From JAGTRP01 sp035255045 (GTDB lineage: Bacteria > Pseudomonadota > Gammaproteobacteria > Burkholderiales > Rhodocyclaceae): a stretch of 64,000 bases of DNA. The stretch lies in contig DATFAA010000006.1 in assembly GCA_035255045.1 (NCBI GenBank), positions 62,001-126,000 of the forward strand, in the 5' to 3' direction. How positions within the stretch are numbered: the stretch's first letter is position 1; the number at the start of each line of letters is the position of its first letter. Shown here piece after piece: positions 37,351 to 45,653 of this stretch. Made by a program: the position numbers and the translations under genes. Below the pieces are notes generated by a model that saw only the letters and a list, made by a program, of their open reading frames with translations, was not told the origin of the DNA and searched no databases.

Positions 37351-38514
37351 TCAGGCCTGGCCGCCGGAGGCCTTGCCCGGGGGCAGGACGGCGCCGCGCT
37401 TGAACAGCATGGCGTGGCGCATCATGCGGCAGACGCCGTCCAGGCCCGGATAGAGGGTGGCGGCGGTGAGGCCCATGAAGGCCAGGTCCTCCAGGGCCTC
37501 GCTGGCGCTGGCCACGGGGACGTCGGCGGCGATCAGGGCATGGCGGCCGCTCTCCTGCTCCAGCCGGCAGACGAAGCTTTCCACTTCGGCGACGTTGGTG
37601 ATCAGGAAGAGCCCCTGCTGGGCATAGAGCCGCGGGTTGTTGCGGGGGGAGATGGAGAGGGAAGCGACGTAGGGCCGGACCCGGGGCAACTCCACCACCG
37701 GCGAGGAACTGGCCTTGACGAATCCCCGGGTCAGCCCGTAGATGCGCACGTGGGATGCGTCCGGCCGCATTTCGGCGAATTCGAGGGCGTCGGAGAAGGC
37801 GAAGAAGGCGGCGATGTAGGGCGAGCTGGTCCAGTCCAGGAGGGGCGTGGGCAGGCCGTGGTGCTGGGCGAGGCCGAGGAGGATGGAGTAGTCGTTCTCG
37901 TCGTCCAGGTCGAAGCGCATGCCGGAAACCGCTTCGGCGTGGTCGCGGAATTGCAGCAATGTTTCCAGGCAATATCTCTCCAGGCGATGGCGGCCGGCCC
38001 GGTGCAGGCTGGTGCGCAGGCGGAAGCGGCTGTTGCCGTGGCCCCGGTAGGCGACGGCGTCCCCCTCCTCCCGGCTGCGGGTGGCCCAGGCCTTGAACCC
38101 GGCCCAGTCGGCGCATTTCTCCGGCACCACCTCGCCCGTGCCGATGGTCCTGGCGAGGCCGATGCGCCCGCCCTTGCCGGCGCCGCTGCGCCATTCCCCG
38201 GCCAGGCCGTCGTCCTGGGGGCGCAGGGTGGCGCGGAAGCCCTCCAGTTGCGGGGCGCTGTCCGGCCCGGCGGCGCGCAGGCCGAAGCCGCCGTTGGGAT
38301 TGGCGTGGTAGATGGTGGCCGGCTCCAGCTCCAGGGTGCCGTCGTCGGCGCGGCGGCAGCGGGCCAGCAGGGCCCCGGGCGGGGTGCGCTCGCCCCACCA
38401 GTGGAGGACGGCCTCGGCCGGGCGGTCGGTGTCCAGGCACAGCATGGCGCCGGCGGTCTCGCCGTCCATCTCGATGCTGCCGAACTGCTGGGGATGAATC
38501 TCTTGCTCTGCCAT
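37351..38514 (-). CDS. FRG domain-containing protein
   Basis: A 387-residue cytoplasmic protein. The first 130 residues have no recognised fold. An FRG domain follows, with AYRGHGNSRFRLRTSLHR near 155, and NDYSILLGLAQHHGLPTPLL near 205 leading into LDWTSS. The signature residues are Arg-Gly and the HHGLPTPLLDWT block. FRG domains are found in mobile and defence-associated contexts, but no biochemical activity is settled. It lies 88 bases after two small heat-shock genes on the same strand and may be co-transcribed with them. Confidence 0.85.
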   Translation of the reverse strand: MAEQEIHPQQFGSIEMDGETAGAMLCLDTDRPAEAVLHWWGERTPPGALLARCRRADDGTLELEPATIYHANPNGGFGLRAAGPDSAPQLEGFRATLRPQDDGLAGEWRSGAGKGGRIGLARTIGTGEVVPEKCADWAGFKAWATRSREEGDAVAYRGHGNSRFRLRTSLHRAGRHRLERYCLETLLQFRDHAEAVSGMRFDLDDENDYSILLGLAQHHGLPTPLLDWTSSPYIAAFFAFSDALEFAEMRPDASHVRIYGLTRGFVKASSSPVVELPRVRPYVASLSISPRNNPRLYAQQGLFLITNVAEVESFVCRLEQESGRHALIAADVPVASASEALEDLAFMGLTAATLYPGLDGVCRMMRHAMLFKRGAVLPPGKASGGQA

Positions 38515-38602
38515 GGCCCACGGATTCCACGCGACCGCTATGGCTGAGTGTCGGATTCGCCCCGCCGGGTTTCACATTTCGGCGGGGCGGGCAGGCCCGG
38601 GA

Positions 38603-38983
38603 TCAGGCCACCTTGATCTCAATCTTGCGGGGCTGGGCATGCTCGGCCTTGGGGATCCGCAGCTTCAGCACGCCGTGCTTGAACTCGGCGGTGACCTTCT
38701 CGCTGTCCAGTTCCTTGGACAGAGTGAAGACCCGCCGGTAGCGCGGCAGGGAGACCTCGGCATGGCTGGCCGCCATGCCTTCGGGCACGTTCAGCGCCAC
38801 CTCGCCTTCGATGACGAGGCTGTCGGCCTCGACCTGCAGGTTCAGCTTCTCCTTGGGCACTCCGGGCAGGTCGGCGTAGAGGATGATGCCGGAGGCGTCC
38901 TCGATGACGTCCACCGGCGGCAGGAGGGCGGCCTCGCGGCGGCTGCCGGTCTCTTGCTTGGTGACTTGGGTGTTGTCGCTCAT
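38603..38983 (-). CDS. Small heat-shock protein Hsp20
   Basis: A 126-residue alpha-crystallin domain protein. Marks are DVIEDASGIILYADLPGVPK, the strand VSLPRYRRVFTL and FKHGVLKLRIPK. A C-terminal IxI-type tail reads IEIKVA. It holds unfolding proteins for refolding. It follows the first hsp20 by 15 bases and has GAGGAGG upstream. Confidence 0.95.
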   Translation of the reverse strand: MSDNTQVTKQETGSRREAALLPPVDVIEDASGIILYADLPGVPKEKLNLQVEADSLVIEGEVALNVPEGMAASHAEVSLPRYRRVFTLSKELDSEKVTAEFKHGVLKLRIPKAEHAQPRKIEIKVA

Positions 38984-38998
38984 GGTCTTCCTCCTCGC

Positions 38999-39439
38999 TT
39001 ACTGGACGTTGATGCGGCGCGGCTGGGCCGATTCCCGGCGCTTGACGCTGACGTGCAGGACGCCGTCCCGGTATTCGGCGGTGACGGCATTGGGGTCGGC
39101 GTCGTCCGGCAGGCTGATGACCCGGCGGAAGCGGCCGGCGAAGCGCTCGTTGATGTGGACGGCGGCCTTCTCGTCCTGGGCCGGCAGGTCGGGGGCGCGC
39201 TCACCGGAGAGGGTGAGGACGCCGCGCTCCAGGTTTACCTCAATGGCGGCCGGGTCGAGGCCGGGAGCGAAGGCGTAGATCTCCACCGACTGGGGGGTGC
39301 CGCCCACGTTCAGGGCCGGATAGCCGCCCCGGCCGAAGCCGCGGATGCTGGGACTGTTGTCGAAAGCCTGCTGCATGTCCTGCTGCAGGCGGTCCAGTTC
39401 GGCAAAGACGTCGCGAGGAAACATCGATCGAAACATCAT
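38999..39439 (-). CDS. Small heat-shock protein Hsp20
   Basis: A 146-residue alpha-crystallin domain protein with the N-terminal segment FPRDVFAELDRLQQDMQQAF typical of class A bacterial Hsp20. Core marks are VEIYAFAPGLDPAAIEVNLE, RRVISLPDDADP and YRDGVLHVSVKR. The ATG at 39439 has AGGAGG five bases upstream; an upstream in-frame start is unlikely. It is the first gene of a pair whose members differ enough to form mixed oligomers. Confidence 0.95.
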   Translation of the reverse strand: MMFRSMFPRDVFAELDRLQQDMQQAFDNSPSIRGFGRGGYPALNVGGTPQSVEIYAFAPGLDPAAIEVNLERGVLTLSGERAPDLPAQDEKAAVHINERFAGRFRRVISLPDDADPNAVTAEYRDGVLHVSVKRRESAQPRRINVQ

Positions 39440-39500
39440 TTGATCCTCCTTAGGGGTTGGATTCACCCGGGGCCGGCAACCGGCCCGCGGGCCACAGCCC

Positions 39501-39531
39501 CTAGTTAAGTCTCGCCGCGCAGAATTTCAAG
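39501..39531 (-). promoter_or_regulatory. Candidate sigma-32 promoter of the hsp20 pair
   Basis: The minus strand has a perfect CTTGAAA -35 box at 39525-39531. At 14 bases the downstream region (ACTTAACT) is a weak match to CCCCATNT. No CIRCE is seen. Confidence 0.4.
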
Positions 39532-39535
39532 ACCG

Positions 39536-39585
39536 CAAAAAGGAACTGCCCGCGGGCCAGGCCGGAGCCTGTGCCGCGGGCAGTT
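39536..39585 (-). terminator. Intrinsic terminator after the multiheme cytochrome b gene
   Basis: Twelve-base perfect arms AACTGCCCGCGG and CCGCGGGCAGTT, with an 18-base loop, are followed on the minus strand by CCTTTTT. It lies about 20 bases past the cytochrome stop. Confidence 0.82.
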
Positions 39586-39606
39586 TCATGGGCCGTCAGG
39601 CCGCGC

Positions 39607-41589
39607 TCAGAGCTTGCCGAAGAAGCCGGTGGCGACCAGGGCGAGCAGGGTGAAGCCCAGGGCGATGAGGAACAGGCCGAGGGCGACCGAGCCGGCACGC
39701 ATGGGCCGGGACGGCGCATCCACCAGGTGCTTCTCCAGTTCGCCGGACTTGACCAGGCGCTCGTAGTGGGCCGGATGGTCGCGCTTGAACTCCTCCAGGG
39801 GCAGGGAGCCGGTGAACATCACCACGTCCGGCGGCGGCAGCTTGTCCGGCCGGAAGTGGTTGTTGAAGAAATGCACCGTGAACAGGAACACCGCCGCCAG
39901 GAAGGCTTCTTCGCCGTGGACCAGGGTGCCGACGTTGAACACCCAGCCCGGCAGGTAGGTCGCCGTGACATGGGGGAAGGCCAGCATCAGGCCGCTCCAG
40001 CCGATGATGTTCACACCCCAGAACACCGCCCAGTAGTCGAACTTCTCGAAGTAGGCCCAGCGCTCGAAGTTGGGGCGCGGACCCTTGCCCAGGAACCACT
40101 TGAACATGGCCCAGCAGTCGGTGAGGTCCTTCCAGTTCGGGATCAGGGAATCCGGGCCGAACCAGCGGAAGGTCCTGCTCCGCAGCAGCTTCTGCATCAC
40201 ATAGACGAAGTGGATCATGAAGATGCCGACGAAGAGGAAGGCGGCGGTGCGGTGGATGATGCCCAGGATGCGGGGCCCGCCGACCGCGGCCGCCACCTTC
40301 GGCGCCCAGGCGCTGTCGGCGTAGAGGGCCGAGGTGCCGGTCAGCACCAGGGTCATGGTGACCAGGGCGAAGACCAGGTGGGCGATGCGCCAGCCCCAGG
40401 CGAAGCGGCGGATGTGCTTGCCGCCGAGGTCGAGCCCTTCGGTCTTGACGTGGGGCACGGCCTTGCCGGCCTGGCGATCCTTCCACTCCCGGTAGTACCA
40501 GAGGCCGCAGTGCAACCAGAAGAAGGCGAAGACGCCGATGAGGAGCGCTTCCATGAACTTGGAAGCGACCCACATCTGGGGATACTTCTGGAAGTCATGG
40601 CCGTTGGCGTGGGGGCCGAAGGTGGTGAAGCCCGCCGTCGCCAGGACCATGCCCGGCTTCTTCTCGTTGTGGCACTGCTGGCAGGTCTTCAGCCGGTTCT
40701 TGGCATTGACCTTGGATTCCGGGTCGTCGGACTTCTTGATCCCGTGGCTGCCGTGGCAGTCGGCGCACTTGGCGGTATAGGTGTAGCCCAGCCGGTTCAC
40801 CTGGCCGTGGTAGGTGTCTCGGTAGCTGTTGAGCTCTTCCTTGTGGCAGCCGCCGCAGGCCTGCACGTTCTTGAGCTTGAAGACGTCGGCCGAGGCGCTG
40901 GTGATCTCGTGGGTGGTGTGGCAGTCGGTGCACACCGCTCCCTTGGGATCGTCCTTGCCCATGGTCAGGGCGCCGTGGGCGGATTCCTGGTAGTCCTCGA
41001 GCTGCTCGTCGTGGCACTTCTCGCCGCAGGTCTTGGGAATGGTGAGGCGCCACTTGTCGCGCTCCGGCGTGCCTTCCTTGGGCACCTTGAAGTCGTGGGT
41101 GGCGTGGCAGTCGCTGCACACGGCCTTGGCCCGGTCGGGATTGTCCCGGTCGGGACGGGCGTGGAAGGACTTCTTGTAGGCCTCGACGTTGCGGACCACG
41201 GTCTCCAGGCGCTTGTCGGGCTGGGGACGCTGCTTGGCCTGGGCCCACAGCTTTTCGTGGCAGGTGGCGCAGTCGGGCTTGGCGACGCCGGCTGCCTTGC
41301 GGTGGTTGGCCTGGCTGTCGACGATGTCGGCGTGGCAGGCGACGCACTGGACCTTGGCGTGCACGCCCTGGTCGATCCCGGCCTTGTCCACCGGCGCCAG
41401 GGCGTGCTTCTCGCCGCCCTTGCCGGCGACCTCGATCTTGCCCTTCTTGCCGTCGTGGCAGGTGATGCAGGTGGCGTCGTCGAGCTTGCCTTGGCCCTCC
41501 GCCGCAGTCGCGGCCGACAGGCCCAGCGCCAGAGCCAGGGCCGGCAGAACGCCGACCCGCAGCCAGGCTGGTAGGTTACGAATTCTCAT
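39607..41589 (-). CDS. cbcL: CbcL-like multiheme c / cytochrome b quinone oxidoreductase
   Basis: A 660-residue inner-membrane protein. After a signal peptide (about 1-30) the periplasmic half holds eight CxxCH sites (CITCH, CVACH, CATCH, CSDCH, CTDCH, CGGCH, CADCH, CQQCH) and one CX3CH site (CGEKCH), nine possible c hemes. The C-terminal half has at least four membrane helices with paired His, as in the HydC/FdnI cytochrome b group (for example RRFAWGWRIAHLVFALV and GIIHRTAAFLFVGIFMIH). This architecture matches Geobacter CbcL, a menaquinone-linked enzyme of iron respiration. Here it ends an operon with an MtrAB conduit and would exchange electrons between quinones and periplasm. Direction unknown. 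Confidence 0.88.
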   Translation of the reverse strand: MRIRNLPAWLRVGVLPALALALGLSAATAAEGQGKLDDATCITCHDGKKGKIEVAGKGGEKHALAPVDKAGIDQGVHAKVQCVACHADIVDSQANHRKAAGVAKPDCATCHEKLWAQAKQRPQPDKRLETVVRNVEAYKKSFHARPDRDNPDRAKAVCSDCHATHDFKVPKEGTPERDKWRLTIPKTCGEKCHDEQLEDYQESAHGALTMGKDDPKGAVCTDCHTTHEITSASADVFKLKNVQACGGCHKEELNSYRDTYHGQVNRLGYTYTAKCADCHGSHGIKKSDDPESKVNAKNRLKTCQQCHNEKKPGMVLATAGFTTFGPHANGHDFQKYPQMWVASKFMEALLIGVFAFFWLHCGLWYYREWKDRQAGKAVPHVKTEGLDLGGKHIRRFAWGWRIAHLVFALVTMTLVLTGTSALYADSAWAPKVAAAVGGPRILGIIHRTAAFLFVGIFMIHFVYVMQKLLRSRTFRWFGPDSLIPNWKDLTDCWAMFKWFLGKGPRPNFERWAYFEKFDYWAVFWGVNIIGWSGLMLAFPHVTATYLPGWVFNVGTLVHGEEAFLAAVFLFTVHFFNNHFRPDKLPPPDVVMFTGSLPLEEFKRDHPAHYERLVKSGELEKHLVDAPSRPMRAGSVALGLFLIALGFTLLALVATGFFGKL

Positions 41590-41746
41590 GAACTGCTCCC
41601 AATAATTCTTTCATGCTGATGGCGGCACCGAAGGCCGCCATCCGCGAACGACAAGGGGGCTCCGCAGGGCCCCCCACCGCCGCCCGGCACATCGGCCGGG
41701 CCGCGAACTGCGCCGGGCCGCGGGGCCCGGCGCCATCCGGCAACGG

Positions 41747-43930
41747 TCAGAAGGCCTGGATCAGGGTCAGCCCCAGCAACTGGGTCGTCTGCTCCGGCTT
41801 CACGTACACCGTGGTGCCGTCGGAATAGCGCCAGCCGGACCAGGTGTAGTTGTCCATCTTGCGGATGTCGTACACGTAGTCGAGGCGGACGGTGGTGGCC
41901 TTGGACACCGGGTAGGCGCCGAACAGCCGCAGGGTATTGAGGCTATAGACGGTGTCCGGCAGGATGCCCGCCCCCTGGAGGACCTGGGAGTTGGCGTTGT
42001 TGCCCGCCACCACCGGGCCGACCGCGATGTTGTACTTGTTGACGTCCCGGGAATACAGGTACTGGGCGCCGACATTGACCTTGCCCAGCACCTTGCCCTG
42101 GACCCCGGCGCCGGCGGCTTCGCTCTTGAGATCGAGGTTCGCCGTCCACAGGTTGCAAGTGAGGCCCGCCGTGGCGCCGCTGCAGCTCTGGATGTTGTCG
42201 CCGGCGCCATTCACGGCACGGGGATTCTGGCGCTCGTTCTGCTTCATCTTGTTGAAGGCCAGGGAGTACCAGAGGTTGGCCTTCCAGTCCTCGGTGAAGC
42301 GGTAGGAGGCATCCAGCGAGTAGAGGTCGGTGCTGCCCTTGTCGAGGCCCATGTTGTTCATGCGGGACTCGTAGTCGTCACGGCTGGTCTCGAAGGCGAA
42401 CTGGAGATTGAGGGCATCAGCCGGCGCCCAGTCGAGCATGAGCTTGGCCTTGTCCCGCTTGCGGTCCGAGAACTGCAGCGGCGCCACCCAGTGGTCACCG
42501 AAGGCGTTCGGGGTGCTGCCCCAGGCGGAGCCGGTGCGGTCGGCGTGGGCGACCTGGACGCTGCCGTTGATGACCTCGTTCAGGGCCTTGCGCAGTTCGA
42601 GCCGGTAGGTGCCTTCCTTCATCCTGTCCCGATAGCCGTCGTCCGCCATGCCGACGTACTGCTTCTCGTCGTAGTCGTAGCCGACGGTGACCTTGTAGTT
42701 CCGGGGCAGGCGGTAGCCGGCTTCCAGCTTGCCGCGATTGGTCTTCAAGGACTCCGGGTTGTTGGTGAAGGTGCCGGCCGGGGTGCCGTTGGAGATGTAG
42801 ATATCCCTCGGCGTCATGTCATGGCGGTCCTCGTAGGCCCACGACGCGAGCACGTTCAGCTCCTTGGTCAGGCGCGACGAGACGGCGGCGGCGACATTGG
42901 TCGTATCCACCTTGCCGCCCAGGTTGGTGCGGGTGGTCACCGGAGCGGCGCCGCCGGTGAGCAGCGAGCGGGCGATGAAATCGTCGTTCTGGATCGCCAG
43001 GGTCTTGCTCACCTTGAGGGTGCCGCGGGTGTCGTCCGTCCAGTTGTAGCCGCCGGACACATAGAGCTGCTGGGCGTGGTTGTCGGGCGGCAGGGACAGG
43101 GGATTGACGCTGCTGCTGATGACGCCGCCGGGGGCCGTGTTCACGAACAGCGCGTTGCCGGCGTTGTTCTTGTAGAAGCTGCCGTAATAGCCGCCCGAGA
43201 TCTGGAACTTCTTGCTGTAGTAGTCGAGGGAAGCCTCCATCTGCTGATGGGTGGAATTGATCGGCTCGGGGCTGAAGAGCTGGGCGGAGTAGGTCTTGTT
43301 GACCCCGGGGAAGAGGGGATCCGCCTGGGCCGTGAAGTTGTTCCCGTTGGAACCCGACATGCGGATTCCCTTCTTGTCCTCGGTCTTGAAGCCGAAATTC
43401 ATCTGCAGGCCGTTGGCGATGAACTTGCTCGCCGACAGGGAGGTGGCCGTGCGCTCGGTCTTCAGGTCGTAGGTCGAGAAGCTGGCCCCGGTGCCGAAGG
43501 CCGCCCCCGGCAGGGTGAGGCTGTTGCTGCCCACGCCCTGGACGGCGGAATTGACCTTGAAGGGCGCATAGCGCGGAATCTGGTCGTAGCCCAGCTTGAC
43601 CGCCCAATCGCCCTGCTGGTCCACCGAAGCCTTGAACTCCTGGGTTTCCAGGCCGAGGTCGCGGGCTTCCACCCGAATCCAGCGCCCGCCTTCGGAGCGG
43701 TCGATGAAATCGAGATCGAGGGAGCCGTTCACCCCCTGGTGATTGAGGCCGTAGTACTGGCGGTACAAGGGATTCACCTTGTCCACGTTCTGCAGCTTCA
43801 GGGACGCTTCCCTGGTATTCGGGTTGATCAGTTCGGCCACGTCATCTTCGGCCCAGGCGCCAGCGGCGGGGAAGGCCAGGGAGATGGCGACAGCAAGTGC
43901 AGCCCGCTCGAAAGTCCTGATGTGTTCCAT
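41747..43930 (-). CDS. mtrB: MtrB/PioB-family outer membrane porin
   Basis: A 727-residue beta-barrel protein with a signal peptide (to about AWAED) and many alternating strands. It ends in Phe (TLIQAF), the usual mark for outer membrane insertion. Length and strand pattern fit the decaheme-associated MtrB/MtoB/PioB family, which sheaths an MtrA-type cytochrome in the membrane. The N-terminal CxxC of Shewanella MtrB is not present. It is 17 bases after the decaheme gene. Confidence 0.9.
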   Translation of the reverse strand: MEHIRTFERAALAVAISLAFPAAGAWAEDDVAELINPNTREASLKLQNVDKVNPLYRQYYGLNHQGVNGSLDLDFIDRSEGGRWIRVEARDLGLETQEFKASVDQQGDWAVKLGYDQIPRYAPFKVNSAVQGVGSNSLTLPGAAFGTGASFSTYDLKTERTATSLSASKFIANGLQMNFGFKTEDKKGIRMSGSNGNNFTAQADPLFPGVNKTYSAQLFSPEPINSTHQQMEASLDYYSKKFQISGGYYGSFYKNNAGNALFVNTAPGGVISSSVNPLSLPPDNHAQQLYVSGGYNWTDDTRGTLKVSKTLAIQNDDFIARSLLTGGAAPVTTRTNLGGKVDTTNVAAAVSSRLTKELNVLASWAYEDRHDMTPRDIYISNGTPAGTFTNNPESLKTNRGKLEAGYRLPRNYKVTVGYDYDEKQYVGMADDGYRDRMKEGTYRLELRKALNEVINGSVQVAHADRTGSAWGSTPNAFGDHWVAPLQFSDRKRDKAKLMLDWAPADALNLQFAFETSRDDYESRMNNMGLDKGSTDLYSLDASYRFTEDWKANLWYSLAFNKMKQNERQNPRAVNGAGDNIQSCSGATAGLTCNLWTANLDLKSEAAGAGVQGKVLGKVNVGAQYLYSRDVNKYNIAVGPVVAGNNANSQVLQGAGILPDTVYSLNTLRLFGAYPVSKATTVRLDYVYDIRKMDNYTWSGWRYSDGTTVYVKPEQTTQLLGLTLIQAF

Positions 43931-43947
43931 TTTCGTACTCCCCTAAC

Positions 43948-45000
43948 TCAGCGCCAGAACCGCATCGCCCGGGTGGCATTGGCCGGGCTGTTGCTGCCGT
44001 GGATTTCCGTGTGGCAATTGAGGCAGGCACGCCCCTGGGTGTTGCCGACGGAATTGTTGGCGTTGTAGTTGTTGGTAGGCGTCGTATTGACGCCATTTGC
44101 CAGATTGACCCCTGCGATGGTCCTGCCGGTATTGACCGTGGGCGCGATGCCGGGGACGTTGCCCGGATGGCTGGCGGTGTCGTGGCACTGCAGGCACAGG
44201 AAGGGCGGACGGGCCTTCAGCAGGGAGTCGGCGACGGTGCCGTGGGGGTTGTGGCAGTTGGCGCAATCCTCGGAGACCGCCGGATGGTTATGCACGAAGG
44301 GCCCGCGCTTCTCGGCATGGCAGGTGTAGCAGGTGGCGTTGGTGCTGTCCTTGACCAGCATCTTCGGACCTGTGGAGCCATGGGGATTGTGGCAGTCGGA
44401 ACAGGTCATCTTGCCTTCCGGGATCGGATGGTGGGACGGCTTTTCGGACTGGGAGCGCTGCTCCTTGTGGCAGGTGAAGCAGACCTGGGGCTGGGTGCGC
44501 TTGTCGCGGACCTTGTCCTTGGCGGCGTGGACCTGGTGGCAGGAGGTGCAGGCGACATCCTCGCTGGCGTGCCGGCTGCTCTTCCAGTTGCCGCGCTTGG
44601 CATCCTCGTGGCAGCTCAGGCAGGCGGCGTTGCGCTGTTCCACCGGCGTCTTGGTCTTGGCGCTGAACCAGCGGTCCGGCTTGGGCGGCTTGTCGCTGCC
44701 CTTGTGGTTCAGGTGCTTCTCGCTCTCGCCGTGGCAGTCGGTACAGGTCGGCGTGCGGCCGTCGGCCTGGGTGCCGTGGCGGGTCTTGCCGATGGCCAGG
44801 ACGGACGGATGCAGGTCGAGCATGGACTGTGTCGGCTCGTCGCTCTCGTCGTGGCAGCCGGTACACTTGGCGTCGCCCTTGAGGATGAGGTCCTTCGGCG
44901 CCGGCTTGGCCGGCTTGGCGGTTTCCGCCGCTACGGCCCCGGTGCCCAGGGCCACTCCCAGCGCCACCCCGGTGGCCAGGATCCATTGATGCAACTTCAT
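43948..45000 (-). CDS. mtrA: Decaheme cytochrome c, MtrA/MtoA/DmsE family
   Basis: A 350-residue exported cytochrome with a signal peptide (to about AVAAE) and exactly ten CxxCH motifs: CTGCH, CTDCH, CLSCH, CTSCH, CFTCH, CSDCH, CYTCH, CANCH, CLQCH, CLNCH. The spacing follows the two-pentaheme layout of MtrA/DmsE. It would form the electron wire through the MtrB barrel. The start ATG at 45000 has AGGGGG upstream; a longer frame does not add a signal. It is followed by the porin gene. Confidence 0.95.
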   Translation of the reverse strand: MKLHQWILATGVALGVALGTGAVAAETAKPAKPAPKDLILKGDAKCTGCHDESDEPTQSMLDLHPSVLAIGKTRHGTQADGRTPTCTDCHGESEKHLNHKGSDKPPKPDRWFSAKTKTPVEQRNAACLSCHEDAKRGNWKSSRHASEDVACTSCHQVHAAKDKVRDKRTQPQVCFTCHKEQRSQSEKPSHHPIPEGKMTCSDCHNPHGSTGPKMLVKDSTNATCYTCHAEKRGPFVHNHPAVSEDCANCHNPHGTVADSLLKARPPFLCLQCHDTASHPGNVPGIAPTVNTGRTIAGVNLANGVNTTPTNNYNANNSVGNTQGRACLNCHTEIHGSNSPANATRAMRFWR

Positions 45001-45053
45001 ATTCTTACCCCCTAGATTCTCGCGTCGGGCCCCCGGGCCCGATGCATTGCCCC

Positions 45054-45407
45054 TTACAGGGCCAGCAGCCAATCCACCAACATCTTGAAATCCTTCGGAT
45101 CCTTGGTGTCGATGACCTTGTGCTCTTCCTCGGTGCCGTCCTCGAGCTTCACCTTGGGCGACTTGGTGATGTTGTCGATGACGATCTTCTCGGCCTCGGC
45201 GCGGGGCTTGCTGCGCAGCTTCTCGGCCACCTTCTTGTAGGCGGGACCCTTCTTGGTCTTGTCGATGGCGTGGCACTTGGTGCAGTCGTTGCGTTTCAGC
45301 AGGGACTTGACGGCGGCGTCATCGACCTGGGCGAAGGACTGGCCCGGCAGGACGGACAGGCCGAAGGCGAGGACCATCGGCAGGCAGGCGAACTTGGCGT
45401 TTTTCAT
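45054..45407 (-). CDS. Periplasmic monoheme cytochrome c (MtoD-like position)
   Basis: A 117-residue protein with a signal peptide (cleavage near SFAQV, about 26), one heme site CTKCH (42-46) and a probable distal Met in KDFKMLVDWLL. It is the first gene of the locus. A small soluble cytochrome in this place recalls MtoD, which shuttles electrons between inner membrane and MtoA in Sideroxydans. This role is inferred from gene order. Confidence 0.88.
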   Translation of the reverse strand: MKNAKFACLPMVLAFGLSVLPGQSFAQVDDAAVKSLLKRNDCTKCHAIDKTKKGPAYKKVAEKLRSKPRAEAEKIVIDNITKSPKVKLEDGTEEEHKVIDTKDPKDFKMLVDWLLAL

Positions 45408-45653
45408 TTCGATCTCCGATCAAACAGGAATTGCTCACCGGTCCCTCCGCAAGAAGCAGGCCAATATCCACGCGGGAAGTACAGGTTTCTACGTATGGAT
45501 TTCCGGAAGAAAATTTGGCCGAGAATTCAGGCCCTTGAGAAGAGCGGGGCAGCGCCGGGAGGACGTTCCCGATCAAGCCGAAAAAACCCCGATTCCGAGA
45601 AATTCCCGCTCCATTTCCTTCCCATTCTCAGGAATGGGACGGCGGCCGGGACC

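Noticed and set aside
41590..41746. Search for an MtrC-like cytochrome between the porin and the CbcL-like gene
   Set aside because: The 157-base gap holds no CxxCH-containing frame.
45619..45640. CCCATTC/GAATGGG hairpin after the GGDEF-EAL gene
   Set aside because: Seven-base stem without a T run on either strand.
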